A DNA stretch of 64,000 bases. It comes from Paulinella micropora. Its lineage: Eukaryota; Cercozoa; Imbricatea; Euglyphida. How positions within the stretch are numbered: the stretch's first letter is position 1; each line of letters starts with the position of its first letter. The stretch covers positions 877,335-941,334 of the forward strand of contig BJOX01000064.1 of assembly GCA_009731375.1 (NCBI GenBank), given 5' to 3'. Below, piece by piece: positions 50,921 to 59,861 of this stretch. The notes below the pieces were generated by a model. It had not been told where the DNA came from and made no database searches. It was given only the letters and a program-made list of their open reading frames with translations. Position numbers and translations under genes: made by a program.

Positions 50921-53900
50921 ATGGACCAATACCAACCAGAACTATTTCCGCTCTACCAAATTGAGCGACGAGGAGACTACATCAGGCCTAGAGGCAAAAG
51001 AAGATGGTATCGCATTACCACTCCAACCGCACTACGGATTATAAACAGATTAACAGGTGGCCGCCCCGAACTCGTCGGCAGGCAAGGCTCACTCATTATA
51101 CCATATGCTCCAGGATGGGAAGCTCGTCTCCAAGAGCTAAACCCAAATACAAGCTATCTCGTTCATCTGGATTATGAAGGATATCATGGACCAGTCAGAG
51201 GAATATACAGAGCTAACGAATTGAAGCGGTCAATTAATGTCGTTAGAAACTTTGTGGAACGACAAGCAAGGTTTTACGAACAAAGAGAAGACAAAGACCT
51301 TAAAGTCATTACAATTGACCAAGTTAATCCGCAAAATAATGCTGTTATACCAATGGCACAGGGTGAAATAAACTGTGTGCTAGAATGTATTATGAAAGAC
51401 TTTCCAAACCCAAACAATAGAAAACGAAAACGAGACAGTGTGATACTAGAAAGATTTAAGGAAATCAAATATGCCACAGCAAAGGACATCGACGAAATGG
51501 AAGACTTCATCCGATGTAGGATTTATGTATTTGATGGTATGAATATATTATGGCGAGCATCTACTAAGGAATACCCGAAACAGATAATAATCAGATGTAA
51601 TGATTATCACGCCACATTAATACAAGGAAAACAAAAAGACGTTTGTATCCAACAGATTAAATCTATTGAACTATTATACGACATTAACGAAAACATACCA
51701 GAGCCACGACCCCAATATGCTACTAACCACGAAGCAAGTAATGTGAAACTATCTACGAACCAATACGAGAACAAATGGGTATCGCAGGAAGAACTCAACA
51801 ATATACAAACCAAACTTGAATTAAAACATAAGGAGTGCTACTCAAGGACAGACCAATCTGGAAACCTTGTAGGAATAGTAGATAAAGAAAACAAACTAAA
51901 CTACAAATGCTTAGACCGTTTCAAACACGCATCATTCGTTCCTAAAGACACTCCCGCTTGGTCATTGCCATCATACTTCAAACAATTATTTATATACACT
52001 CTCATAGAAAAACATAAGCCTAAGTTCCATACACAAATTACGGAACCCAACATACTAAGGCACGTGAAATCTGGTCAAATACCATTTCATCATATCTTTA
52101 AACATCACGCCAAGAACCCCAGCAAGATACACCAGATTGATATGGTCAAAGCATATACAAATGCTTCGTTAGGTAATATGGGCGAAATGTCGTCATACTT
52201 CAATGAATATCCAACGGCGCCTCGCAACATACTTAACATCAATCAAGACCTCACCCTAGAATACTACAATAAGATAAAGCCTCTACATGGTTATGCGGTA
52301 TTTGATTATGACCAAAAGCACCTTACCGTGCCAACCTTCTTCAACGGCTACACCACAAAAGGAACCCAATGCCAACCAATCCCCGCATTGTTATATATGT
52401 TTGACCAAGGAGTTAAGATATTTATTAAGAGAATCTACGTAGCAGACAACCACTTCAATCCTTTCAAAACTTTCACAGAACACATATTAGATATGGAAGA
52501 GTATTACTGCGATAAGCCTGGATACGAACAAAACACCTTAGCCAAAGCAACTAACTTACTGGTAGGTTCTCTCAATACTAACATACACAGAACTCAGCAA
52601 GTGTCTACCATTTCCAAATCATACAACGAGCGAATACATTTTATGATGAAAGAAAAAGGGTATAGATTATTGTTCCTGAAACGAGTTCCATACGACAAGA
52701 CCAAGTACGCCGAAATGAAGGACGACCTGCTACCAGAGCGAATGATTTACACATACCAAGACACAAACCCAACAGACAACATATTTCAAATGTCTCATTT
52801 AACTGGTTATGTGCTAGCATACCAAAAGATAGTTCTTCACAACCAAATGTTAAAGCTTGTAAATAGTGGGCGAACTTTACTATATTCTAATACAGACAGT
52901 ATCGCATACGAAGGCGAATATATGAAAATAGGAAAGGAATTTCGCCCCGAGGTTTTAGAACAGGATGAGTTCATAGCCCCACAACTTAATATGACTTGTT
53001 TCGTTTCCTACATAAATGGCGAACCGCAGATAACATACCAGCGACATAGCGGTTTCAAAGACCTACTACCATTACAAAAATTTTTAGTAACGCCACATAA
53101 ACAATATCCAGAGTTCTCCGCCTTTGAAGATACAGAGCTTCCTGACTATAGCACCAAAGACGAATACAAACCTTTACCAGAACAAGAATTATTGCTCATT
53201 CACGGCAAAGCTGGAACGGGTAAATCTGAAATGATTAAATACCTAACTGGTCAGCCATCAAAATACACTAACACACATTTCAAAGACAAAAAGACTTTAT
53301 CAACCGCTATGACACACAATGCCCGCCAAGTTATTAATTCTGAATATACACTCCAAAAAATACTAACAATGCTATATCACAGACTTCCGCTACCGATACC
53401 AGTCGGCGAAGAAGCCATTAATCACAGAATAACCATTGATGAAGTTTCTATGCTTACTTCTAAGAATTTAGAAAGTCTGGACCATATGCTCAGAAAATAC
53501 ACCAGAATCAACAGACCATTCGGCGGTGTATCTATCGTCTTATTCGGCCACTTAGCTCAGCTTCCTTGCCCAGACCCAACATCCGAACCATTCCACAAGT
53601 CAAAAACGTTCAAGCTATTTACAAAAATAAATCTTGATACAAATTACAGACAGGCCAAAGACCTAGTTCTACAATCTATCTTAAATAAGGTAGAAGACTA
53701 TTACAAGGTCGGAGGCAATGAGCTCAGCCAGCATAAAGCAAAAGACTGCCTACCTAATATACTAACACTTGAAGAATTAGATGCTCTTAATAAGCAAGTT
53801 AAGCCGCACCCTAAGCCGACCGACACAAACCCGCCTTTAATATTACACCACTCTAACAACAATGTTCATGAAAGCAATAACAAAATGCTACAAAATAAAC

Positions 53901-54232
53901 CTCTTAAAACAGGTCATCAGGTTGTGTTTCGTTGTAATACAATTTCAAAAAAAGTTCATAACGGCGATATTCACACTATTACTAGGGATACCAAAGAACA
54001 TATATTCATTACGATTGACAATATTGAGCAGAAATTTGATAGAAAAAAAACGATACCAGACAAGAAACCGTATGCTGACATCCAGCCGACATTCTCATCC
54101 ACCATCCACTGCTCACAAGGCCGAACAACACCAGTGTGGATAAATCTAGACCTACTGTCAATGAATTTGTTATATGTTGCTTTAAGTCGTGCCACCTGCT
54201 TGAACGATATTGGACTATCAAATGAATTATGA
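50921..54232 (+). CDS. PLV: family B DNA polymerase fused to Pif1-type SF1 helicase
   Basis: 1103 aa in three parts. Residues about 140-235 hold a Cys/His module (GEINCVLECI ... RCNDYHATLIQ) like the N-terminal domain of PolBs in other selfish elements. Residues about 345-720 are PolB: motif A QIDMVKAYTN, motif B KATNLLVGSLNT, motif C LYSNTDSIAYEGE, where the first of the two motif C acidic positions is Asn. No exonuclease motifs are visible. From 755 there is an SF1B helicase: Walker A GKAGTGKS (762-769), TIDEVSML, GHLAQLP, TNYRQ and a final IHCSQGRT ... YVALSRAT. One polypeptide would thus synthesise and unwind DNA. The frame is fully intact. Confidence 0.85.
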   Translation: MDQYQPELFPLYQIERRGDYIRPRGKRRWYRITTPTALRIINRLTGGRPELVGRQGSLIIPYAPGWEARLQELNPNTSYLVHLDYEGYHGPVRGIYRANELKRSINVVRNFVERQARFYEQREDKDLKVITIDQVNPQNNAVIPMAQGEINCVLECIMKDFPNPNNRKRKRDSVILERFKEIKYATAKDIDEMEDFIRCRIYVFDGMNILWRASTKEYPKQIIIRCNDYHATLIQGKQKDVCIQQIKSIELLYDINENIPEPRPQYATNHEASNVKLSTNQYENKWVSQEELNNIQTKLELKHKECYSRTDQSGNLVGIVDKENKLNYKCLDRFKHASFVPKDTPAWSLPSYFKQLFIYTLIEKHKPKFHTQITEPNILRHVKSGQIPFHHIFKHHAKNPSKIHQIDMVKAYTNASLGNMGEMSSYFNEYPTAPRNILNINQDLTLEYYNKIKPLHGYAVFDYDQKHLTVPTFFNGYTTKGTQCQPIPALLYMFDQGVKIFIKRIYVADNHFNPFKTFTEHILDMEEYYCDKPGYEQNTLAKATNLLVGSLNTNIHRTQQVSTISKSYNERIHFMMKEKGYRLLFLKRVPYDKTKYAEMKDDLLPERMIYTYQDTNPTDNIFQMSHLTGYVLAYQKIVLHNQMLKLVNSGRTLLYSNTDSIAYEGEYMKIGKEFRPEVLEQDEFIAPQLNMTCFVSYINGEPQITYQRHSGFKDLLPLQKFLVTPHKQYPEFSAFEDTELPDYSTKDEYKPLPEQELLLIHGKAGTGKSEMIKYLTGQPSKYTNTHFKDKKTLSTAMTHNARQVINSEYTLQKILTMLYHRLPLPIPVGEEAINHRITIDEVSMLTSKNLESLDHMLRKYTRINRPFGGVSIVLFGHLAQLPCPDPTSEPFHKSKTFKLFTKINLDTNYRQAKDLVLQSILNKVEDYYKVGGNELSQHKAKDCLPNILTLEELDALNKQVKPHPKPTDTNPPLILHHSNNNVHESNNKMLQNKPLKTGHQVVFRCNTISKKVHNGDIHTITRDTKEHIFITIDNIEQKFDRKKTIPDKKPYADIQPTFSSTIHCSQGRTTPVWINLDLLSMNLLYVALSRATCLNDIGLSNEL

Positions 54233-54243
54233 ACAGGTAAACT

Positions 54244-54933
54244 TTATAGATATATTTTTTTGGCTCCTTTACCTTTGAAGCTCCTAATCGTATGAACGCC
54301 CCTTGTCGGCTTCACTAACTTAGTATTTACCGCCGTCGCCCCTAGTAATGAAACGGGGTCGAATGCGGTTCGGTAGTTCGTGGTCAGCCTCGCTGTCTTC
54401 GCCCTCTTTCCTTTCGGGTTTACTTTCACAGCCACTCTATCAATCACTCCTTCAATGAGGTCCTTCGTGCTACTGCCTTTGTTGTATGTGGTCGCCCTTA
54501 CCCCCGTCTGTCGGCTTAAGTCTTTCGCAATCGTTCCTCCAAGGCTATGACCCGTCAGCTCTACGTTATCCTTACCATATTTCTTTATGACTTCGTCAAC
54601 CAGCTTCTGCTCTTCTTTATATCTCGGAGTTCTTTTTAATACTCCCTTTACTAAGGCGACGTCAGTTAGCAAGTCCCTCTTATCCGCGCTTCCTCTGAAT
54701 GCGACAATAGCTTTACCATCTTTCTCGTACACGGTCGATTTCTCTTTGCTTGAGACAGGCTTCCATCCGTCAGCCCCTTTTCGTTCTGACCGCGACAAAT
54801 AGACATCCTCAGACAACTCAGCGCTGCCGCCCTTCTGCTTTCTGTATGCCTTACCAGCTTTTTTCAACGCCTGCCCGTAGCTTATACCATGTTTGGCAGA
54901 GTAAGCTTTTACAAAGACAATCCACTCGGACAT
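54244..54933 (-). CDS. PLV: class 3-type lipase / alpha-beta hydrolase
   Basis: 229 aa. The first 35 residues (WIVFVKAYSAKHGISYGQAL) form a short helical motif common at the start of proteins in this kind of virus. The hydrolase core has IVAFRGSADKRDLLTD, the nucleophile elbow GHSLGG (Ser130), a probable Asp192 (FDPVSLLG) and His214 (GVHTI), completing a triad. Membrane lipid cleavage, perhaps for entry or exit, is the expected role for such virion lipases. It is convergent with the polymerase gene, with 11 bp between them. Confidence 0.8.
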   Translation of the reverse strand: MSEWIVFVKAYSAKHGISYGQALKKAGKAYRKQKGGSAELSEDVYLSRSERKGADGWKPVSSKEKSTVYEKDGKAIVAFRGSADKRDLLTDVALVKGVLKRTPRYKEEQKLVDEVIKKYGKDNVELTGHSLGGTIAKDLSRQTGVRATTYNKGSSTKDLIEGVIDRVAVKVNPKGKRAKTARLTTNYRTAFDPVSLLGATAVNTKLVKPTRGVHTIRSFKGKGAKKIYL

Positions 54934-54986
54934 ACCTCCTATATTATTTATTTAATTTTTTTCCTTCCTACTATATACACTCTACT

Positions 54987-55263
54987 ATGTCTACCCTTAC
55001 TAGACTATGTGAGAAGTTCCAAAAACTTTCCATCGAAGGCGAAAGAGAATCCTTCTCGCTGGAAGGTCCAAAAGGTAATCCACGACGAAATAAAAGCGAT
55101 TGAAGAAATGAGAAATGCTCAACCGAAAGACGTGTTCCACTTTGGTAAATACAAAGGCAAAAAAATAGAAGACATCACCAAGATTGATAAGCCATATATT
55201 GAATGGTTAGTCCGTCAGCCGTGGTGTAGCAATAAAGACGAATTGAAAAAGTATTTACCGTAG
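54987..55263 (+). pseudogene. PLV: small GKYKGK-domain gene with probable frameshift
   Basis: The ATG at 54987 begins MSTLTRLCEKFQKLSIEGE. The conserved C-terminal part lies in another frame: VFHFGKYKGKKIEDI, then YIEWLVRQPW, a DUF3820-like 'FGKYKGK ... WL' module. A one-base shift near 55045-55060 would join them. Alternatively the gene starts at the internal ATG at 55108 and is only 51 aa. The module is seen in exonuclease-associated and phage proteins; its role is unknown. Confidence 0.5.
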
Positions 55264-55894
55264 GAGATACATTTTTCCTCTAACATTAATTTCTTTTTTT
55301 ATTATTCGCAGTATTGCTTTCTGTTTGTGGAATTCGCTAAACTTAGTGAAATGCGGTTCTTTCAATAAGCCGTCTGCGACTTCTACTTCTCTATTAACTT
55401 CCAGGTATTGTTAAAGGATGTCTTTGAATTGTATGAGGTCAAAGTGGTGGTCGACGTGGACATCAACCCGCTCGTATATATCTCCACTTATTTCGCACAA
55501 GTAGCGGGGTTCCACGAATACATCAATAGCCACGCGGTCTAGATATTCTTGTATTTGTGGTCTTATCGTATTCCTGCTCGCATCTTTTATCACTCTCGCC
55601 ATTTTTTTTTGTCTCGCTAAGACCTATGAGGTCAACGCAGCAATTCCACGAAAACGGTTTACCATCCGAACGAAAGTGTTTGCTTCCGGTCGTCAAATTA
55701 CTTTCAACATCGATGATGCCATCTTTTATGCCTGGATGATGGGTTATAAGGTCTCGCACGAAATCGCTATCTTCTGAGTTAAGTACTTCTCCATCAGCAT
55801 ACTTGTTTATAAGTATTCTTATGTACGATTTGATAGACGCTTTTGTTAGAAACCGCAGCCCTCCAATACGGTATAACTTACGATGGTAAAACAT
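55255..55894 (-). pseudogene. PLV: DUF3223-like gene with frameshift and in-frame stop
   Basis: It starts MFYHRKLYRIGGLRFLTKAS and shows the DUF3223/DCL pattern: a TK(A)S start, an HPG-type centre (LITHHPGIKDG) and TGSKHF with FSWNCC near the end. At an A9 run (plus 55603-55612) the coding sense moves to another frame (MARVIKDASRNTIRPQIQEY). A TAA at 55411-55413 then interrupts it, beyond which the same frame continues for 51 more codons to 55255, where it overlaps the convergent gene. One indel in a homopolymer plus one C-to-T change would explain both, so this is a damaged gene. Confidence 0.6.
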
Positions 55895-55948
55895 ATTACT
55901 ATATTATTATATTAGAAAAATTATTACAAAATTAATTAAATATCCACA

Positions 55949-57274
55949 TCACTGATCTTCTAAGAAATTAACGATAACACTCACATTTCCTCCATTATTA
56001 ACAGTCGCGACAGACTTTTGTAAAAATGTTAGATTTTCGCCAGGAGAAAGTTGTATGTCGTAATCTCGCAGGTCAACAAGTTGGCTAGAAGTAGCATTAA
56101 CATACAGTTTAAGAATGACGTCTGTTATAGTGGCACCACCGAGGGCAGTCGCAGCGATGTCCTTTGATACGATTGAAGTCGTGGCATCAATATCAGCAAA
56201 GTTCTGACCCGTAAGTGCTCCAGTTGTTTTCACAATTCGCACTATGTTAACTTTAACATCTTCGTTTGATATGCTCACAAGAGATGGGTAAACGATTGAA
56301 TAATTTGTCGCACCGCCATTAAAAGTTGTTTTATTTTTTATACTGAGAATTGGGCTTTCAGTCGTGCTCGCTGGCTCACTTCCTTCCGCTTCGTTTGATA
56401 TGCTTGAATTAATCGTGTTGGGTCCCTCAATAAACATACTACAACTCGCCGTTTTCAAACTTTGTATTCCAGTTCCACCATTATTAAATAGTCGTGCCAC
56501 AAACGGGAGAGTTGTATTCCGCAGACTGACACCAGTGTTGGCATTAGCATACTTAATCATATGGACTAGCTGGAATTCGCCTGTATTTGGGTTCTCAATT
56601 GAAAACTTAATAGCGCCAAATCCTAAATACTGGAATTGAATTTGAAACACATTTCCATTTGACCATACTATATTAGGCATATCTCCAGTTCCATTACACG
56701 GGTCATTCCAGACCGCTTGTGGAAATAAGGTAGGCACTCCTGCTTTGGTATGGAGAATATTCATACCATCATTTTTGGTCTTGTAAAAATAGAAACCATT
56801 ATCTAATACGCTATCACCAATGCCAATAAATGAATAATAATCTTTAGTTTCATCAGTATTCCATAAGGCAGTGAAGCGACACATGACACCCATACCTGTT
56901 CTGTATTTTATTCTTTTTTTGCTTACCATAATGGCATCAGCGGTAGTTTTTGCGTCTGTTTTTAATTTAGCCATATTCTCATTAAATGCTACTGTCGCAT
57001 TAGTTTGAGTTAATGTCCATATCCGTGTATTAACTGTGTACGGAAAGATTTCCTGTAATACTGGAGTTAGTGAGCTGGTTAATGCTTCACCGAAGGCGGT
57101 TTTCATATTATTTGTTTCAATGTGTCCGTCATACCCGACCCTTAGGTTTATAAAGTCGCCGTCAGGATTGTGTGCTAATAAACTTGTTTTAATTATTCCA
57201 TTTGTTTCACACTTAACATTAACAAAATTATTAGCTCCATCTTGAGCTATCAAATTTCTCTGATGAGAGGACAT
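55949..57274 (-). CDS. PLV: virion surface-type protein, 441 aa
   Basis: The first 60 residues (LIAQDGANNFVNVKCETNGI, then INLRVGYDGHIETNN) are a short-repeat beta region. A helical hinge follows near 100-125, then a beta-rich, Asn/Gly/Thr-rich globular region (YYSFIGIGDSVLDNGFYFYK and beyond). There is no signal peptide and no enzyme motif. It lies within the capsid gene cluster, 50 bp downstream of the major capsid gene on the same strand. Composition and position suggest an external virion protein such as a spike or fibre-associated protein, which is inference. Confidence 0.65.
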   Translation of the reverse strand: MSSHQRNLIAQDGANNFVNVKCETNGIIKTSLLAHNPDGDFINLRVGYDGHIETNNMKTAFGEALTSSLTPVLQEIFPYTVNTRIWTLTQTNATVAFNENMAKLKTDAKTTADAIMVSKKRIKYRTGMGVMCRFTALWNTDETKDYYSFIGIGDSVLDNGFYFYKTKNDGMNILHTKAGVPTLFPQAVWNDPCNGTGDMPNIVWSNGNVFQIQFQYLGFGAIKFSIENPNTGEFQLVHMIKYANANTGVSLRNTTLPFVARLFNNGGTGIQSLKTASCSMFIEGPNTINSSISNEAEGSEPASTTESPILSIKNKTTFNGGATNYSIVYPSLVSISNEDVKVNIVRIVKTTGALTGQNFADIDATTSIVSKDIAATALGGATITDVILKLYVNATSSQLVDLRDYDIQLSPGENLTFLQKSVATVNNGGNVSVIVNFLEDQ

Positions 57275-57324
57275 CGTATATTATTGTATGAAAAAAATAA
57301 ATAAAATATCAAAAATTAAAAATC

Positions 57325-58924
57325 TTAAGACATCATAATTTCAATTCCTTTAACGACAATAGTCCTCTGAAGAATAGCGTAAGTATAATAATTCAATTGC
57401 GCCGCCCCATTCGCGCTCCATTCATACCGCCGTTCAGTGTCCAAAGACAGACCCGACACTTCATACCCCTCTTCTTCTCTCTTGTCATAAAGAGGGCGGT
57501 TGTGGTCCCAGAAATCAACATGGAACCAGTTATACTTATACACATTAGTATTCAAAACGGCAGAACCCTTAAGTTTTTCCTTCAAAAGCATATAGTCTTC
57601 ATCGCGGGAACAAGTGAAATCAAACTGCTGAATTCTATTACTATCCAAAGTAGTGTAATAAGAAGTAATCTTAGCCTGTGCTCGGTTATCGCAATCAAAT
57701 GCGGTATTCGAACTTTCCGTATTATTAAACCCGCTAGTGTAAATTCGGCGTATTCTCTCACCCTGAGAGCGGTTCATCTTCAAAACAAATGACTGACTGC
57801 CAGCTGGAAGATTGGTTTTCCAAGAGATAGGGTATTCAGTCTTGAATGAAAAGCGTTCACCCGCAATCTTTTGCTGAACACCCACGATAACATTCGGGTC
57901 GGTTTCAACAGCGAGAAAGAGGTTGAGGTTAGTGATATTTGCGGCTTGTGGAGCCATCGTTGCTCCTGCTCCAACACTAAGGGCGTCAGTTCCATAAAAC
58001 AAGGTTTTGTTCGTGCCCTCCCACACAATCCTCAAATCAAGAATTTCATTAAAGCCAATAGTCTTATCAATTTCAAAAATAGTTCCAAAAAGCATACCGA
58101 GAGGAATAGACACATTGATAACGGGAGTAGCGGCGTTATCGGTTCCTCCTTCAAAATACTTAGCATCCTCATAAGCAACATCGACAAAGCTAGCCGCACC
58201 AGTTCCATTCGCAATAAGAGCATCATCATTACGGCGGGCTGAGATAGAAGGCTGTTGAAAGGTATTATTAACCTCTCCCTTCAATGTAGTAGTCAAAGCA
58301 CGAAGGTTATCTTTGACAGTGTTAATTTTTCCTTCAAGGTCGGTAATTGCGGCATTAACAGCAGCATCAGTATAAGTATTTCCACCTGCTGTTGCGATAG
58401 CAGTGTGCGGCAACATTTCCAACTGCTGCGATGGTATTACTCAAAGCATACAAATCATCATAACCAGTAGAAGGAACGGCGACAGTAGTTGGGGCATTAC
58501 ACTTTTGAAGCAAAGAACCATAACCAGACCCTGCCCCGTGGTTTTCCAGAGCCATAAATCTTTCATAGGAAATCTCAGGCTTCCAAATCATCTTAGTGTA
58601 ATTTCCAACATTTTGAAGATTACACAGATACTGACCGCTTCTGCTTCGCAGTTCAATCGTCTTAATCATCGGCAGGCAGTCCATAGGAATTCGGTTGTAT
58701 CTTCCAGCATTACCAGCAGCATCTGGCGTGTAGGTAAATCGTAACACAGACCTCGCAAGGTTCAAAGGACGAGTAGGAATTTCAAAAGTTGACTCAATTC
58801 CTCCCACGGTTGTAATCGGCACAGTCGCAAGACTTTCGCGAGCAGTAAGTTTGTTAAGCGAATACTTTCCGCGAATGAGCTCGCTCTGGCTGTGTGTAAG
58901 TTCTCCTCCATATTGGACAGGCAT
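57325..58924 (-). CDS. MCP: PLV: major capsid protein (double jelly-roll), frameshifted
   Basis: The gene is read as two overlapping frames. From 58924 the N-terminal part starts MPVQYGGELTHSQSELIRGK and contains ARSVLRFTYTPD and IELRSRSGQYLCNL. It leaves frame near 58400-58440 and stops at 58367. The second frame (internal ATG at 58422) carries the rest to 57325, including VISIPLGMLFG-like strands, SWKTNLPAGSQSFVLKMNRS, IRRIYTSGFNNTES and NWFHVDFWDHNRPL. Total length near 520 aa and position beside penton, protease and ATPase fit a PLV double jelly-roll capsid protein. The fault is a one-base shift with no homopolymer, so it may be a real mutation or an assembly error. Confidence 0.75.
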
Positions 58925-58987
58925 TTTTGTAAGTGCTTTTTCAAAAGGTTTTATATCTTGTAAATAGAAAAAAAATAAATAATTAAA

Positions 58988-59803
58988 TTAACGAGATTTC
59001 AACAAATTAAAAAATGATAAAAATAAATTAAAATAATTCGTCTCACGGTAAATCAACAATGTCATTACAATGCCGAGCCCGTTAAGGTTTATTGGTTGGT
59101 CGTTTTCGTCAGTTAAGTAAAACCTAAATACATTGTTTGAATTGGCGGACAGTCTTTTGCCATACTCCGACCCGCTTCCGTCGTAGATGACAGAGCCGAA
59201 CGGTATTTCATTCGCTGTGTATATTTCTTGAAGCACGTGGTTGTCGCCTTCGCCTACTAAATCCGACTGTAGATACAATGTTTTTTCGCCCGTCAAGATT
59301 ATGACATTTGACGACCTCAGTGTATTATTAGTGAAGAAATAAGTAGAAGACCGCTCAAACCCCATAATTTCGTGGATACGAGTTTCGTCATCAAATACAA
59401 ACCGCGGCTGAATACCTAGGTTGTCTGCCACAGTAAATAATAGCTTACCGTCTTCTGGGTCAGTGTTGGTGTTGTTGCTTGTTATTGTGTACACGTAGTT
59501 GTTTGGACTGTCCGCGGTTAGCACTTCGGCCAGCTTATTTTTTAAGTTGTTCATCGTATAGTTGCCCTCGGGTATCGTAATGACCGCCTCGTTGCCGTTT
59601 TCGCTCAGAGTAAAAGTGTTGTAAGGACTTGCCACAGAGTAGTAATACGACTTCGGCACATAGATATGTAAAATTTTACAATGTGTCGGGTTGTCCAGCC
59701 CTCTTAAATCCAAAGAGTGTGTAAAGTCGCTGTCTGTGCCATTTATCCTATTTTTACTGTTTATGTAATAGATACCGCTACTTCGTCCTCCCTTATACTC
59801 CAT
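58988..59803 (-). CDS. mCP: PLV: minor capsid (penton-like) protein
   Basis: 271 aa from ATG 59803. An upstream in-frame TTG is not preferred. GGRSSGIYYINSKNRINGTD, then FTHSLDL, CKILHIYVPKSYYYSV, and ITIPEGNYTMNNLKNKLAEVL are typical of the single jelly-roll minor capsid proteins of PLVs and virophages. They form pentons at the vertices. It lies directly upstream of the major capsid gene. The hydrophobic C-terminus may be a continuation into AT-rich spacer. A CTATATATAG box precedes the start. Confidence 0.8.
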   Translation of the reverse strand: MEYKGGRSSGIYYINSKNRINGTDSDFTHSLDLRGLDNPTHCKILHIYVPKSYYYSVASPYNTFTLSENGNEAVITIPEGNYTMNNLKNKLAEVLTADSPNNYVYTITSNNTNTDPEDGKLLFTVADNLGIQPRFVFDDETRIHEIMGFERSSTYFFTNNTLRSSNVIILTGEKTLYLQSDLVGEGDNHVLQEIYTANEIPFGSVIYDGSGSEYGKRLSANSNNVFRFYLTDENDQPINLNGLGIVMTLLIYRETNYFNLFLSFFNLLKSR

Positions 59804-59808
59804 CAAAA

Positions 59809-59818
59809 CTATATATAG
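59809..59818 (-). promoter_or_regulatory. PLV TATA-like element before mCP
   Basis: CTATATATAG within about 15 bp of the mCP start codon. Confidence 0.35.
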
Positions 59819-59861
59819 AGAAATATGTTTTTGTTTTTAATTACTTCAAACCACTTGGGGT

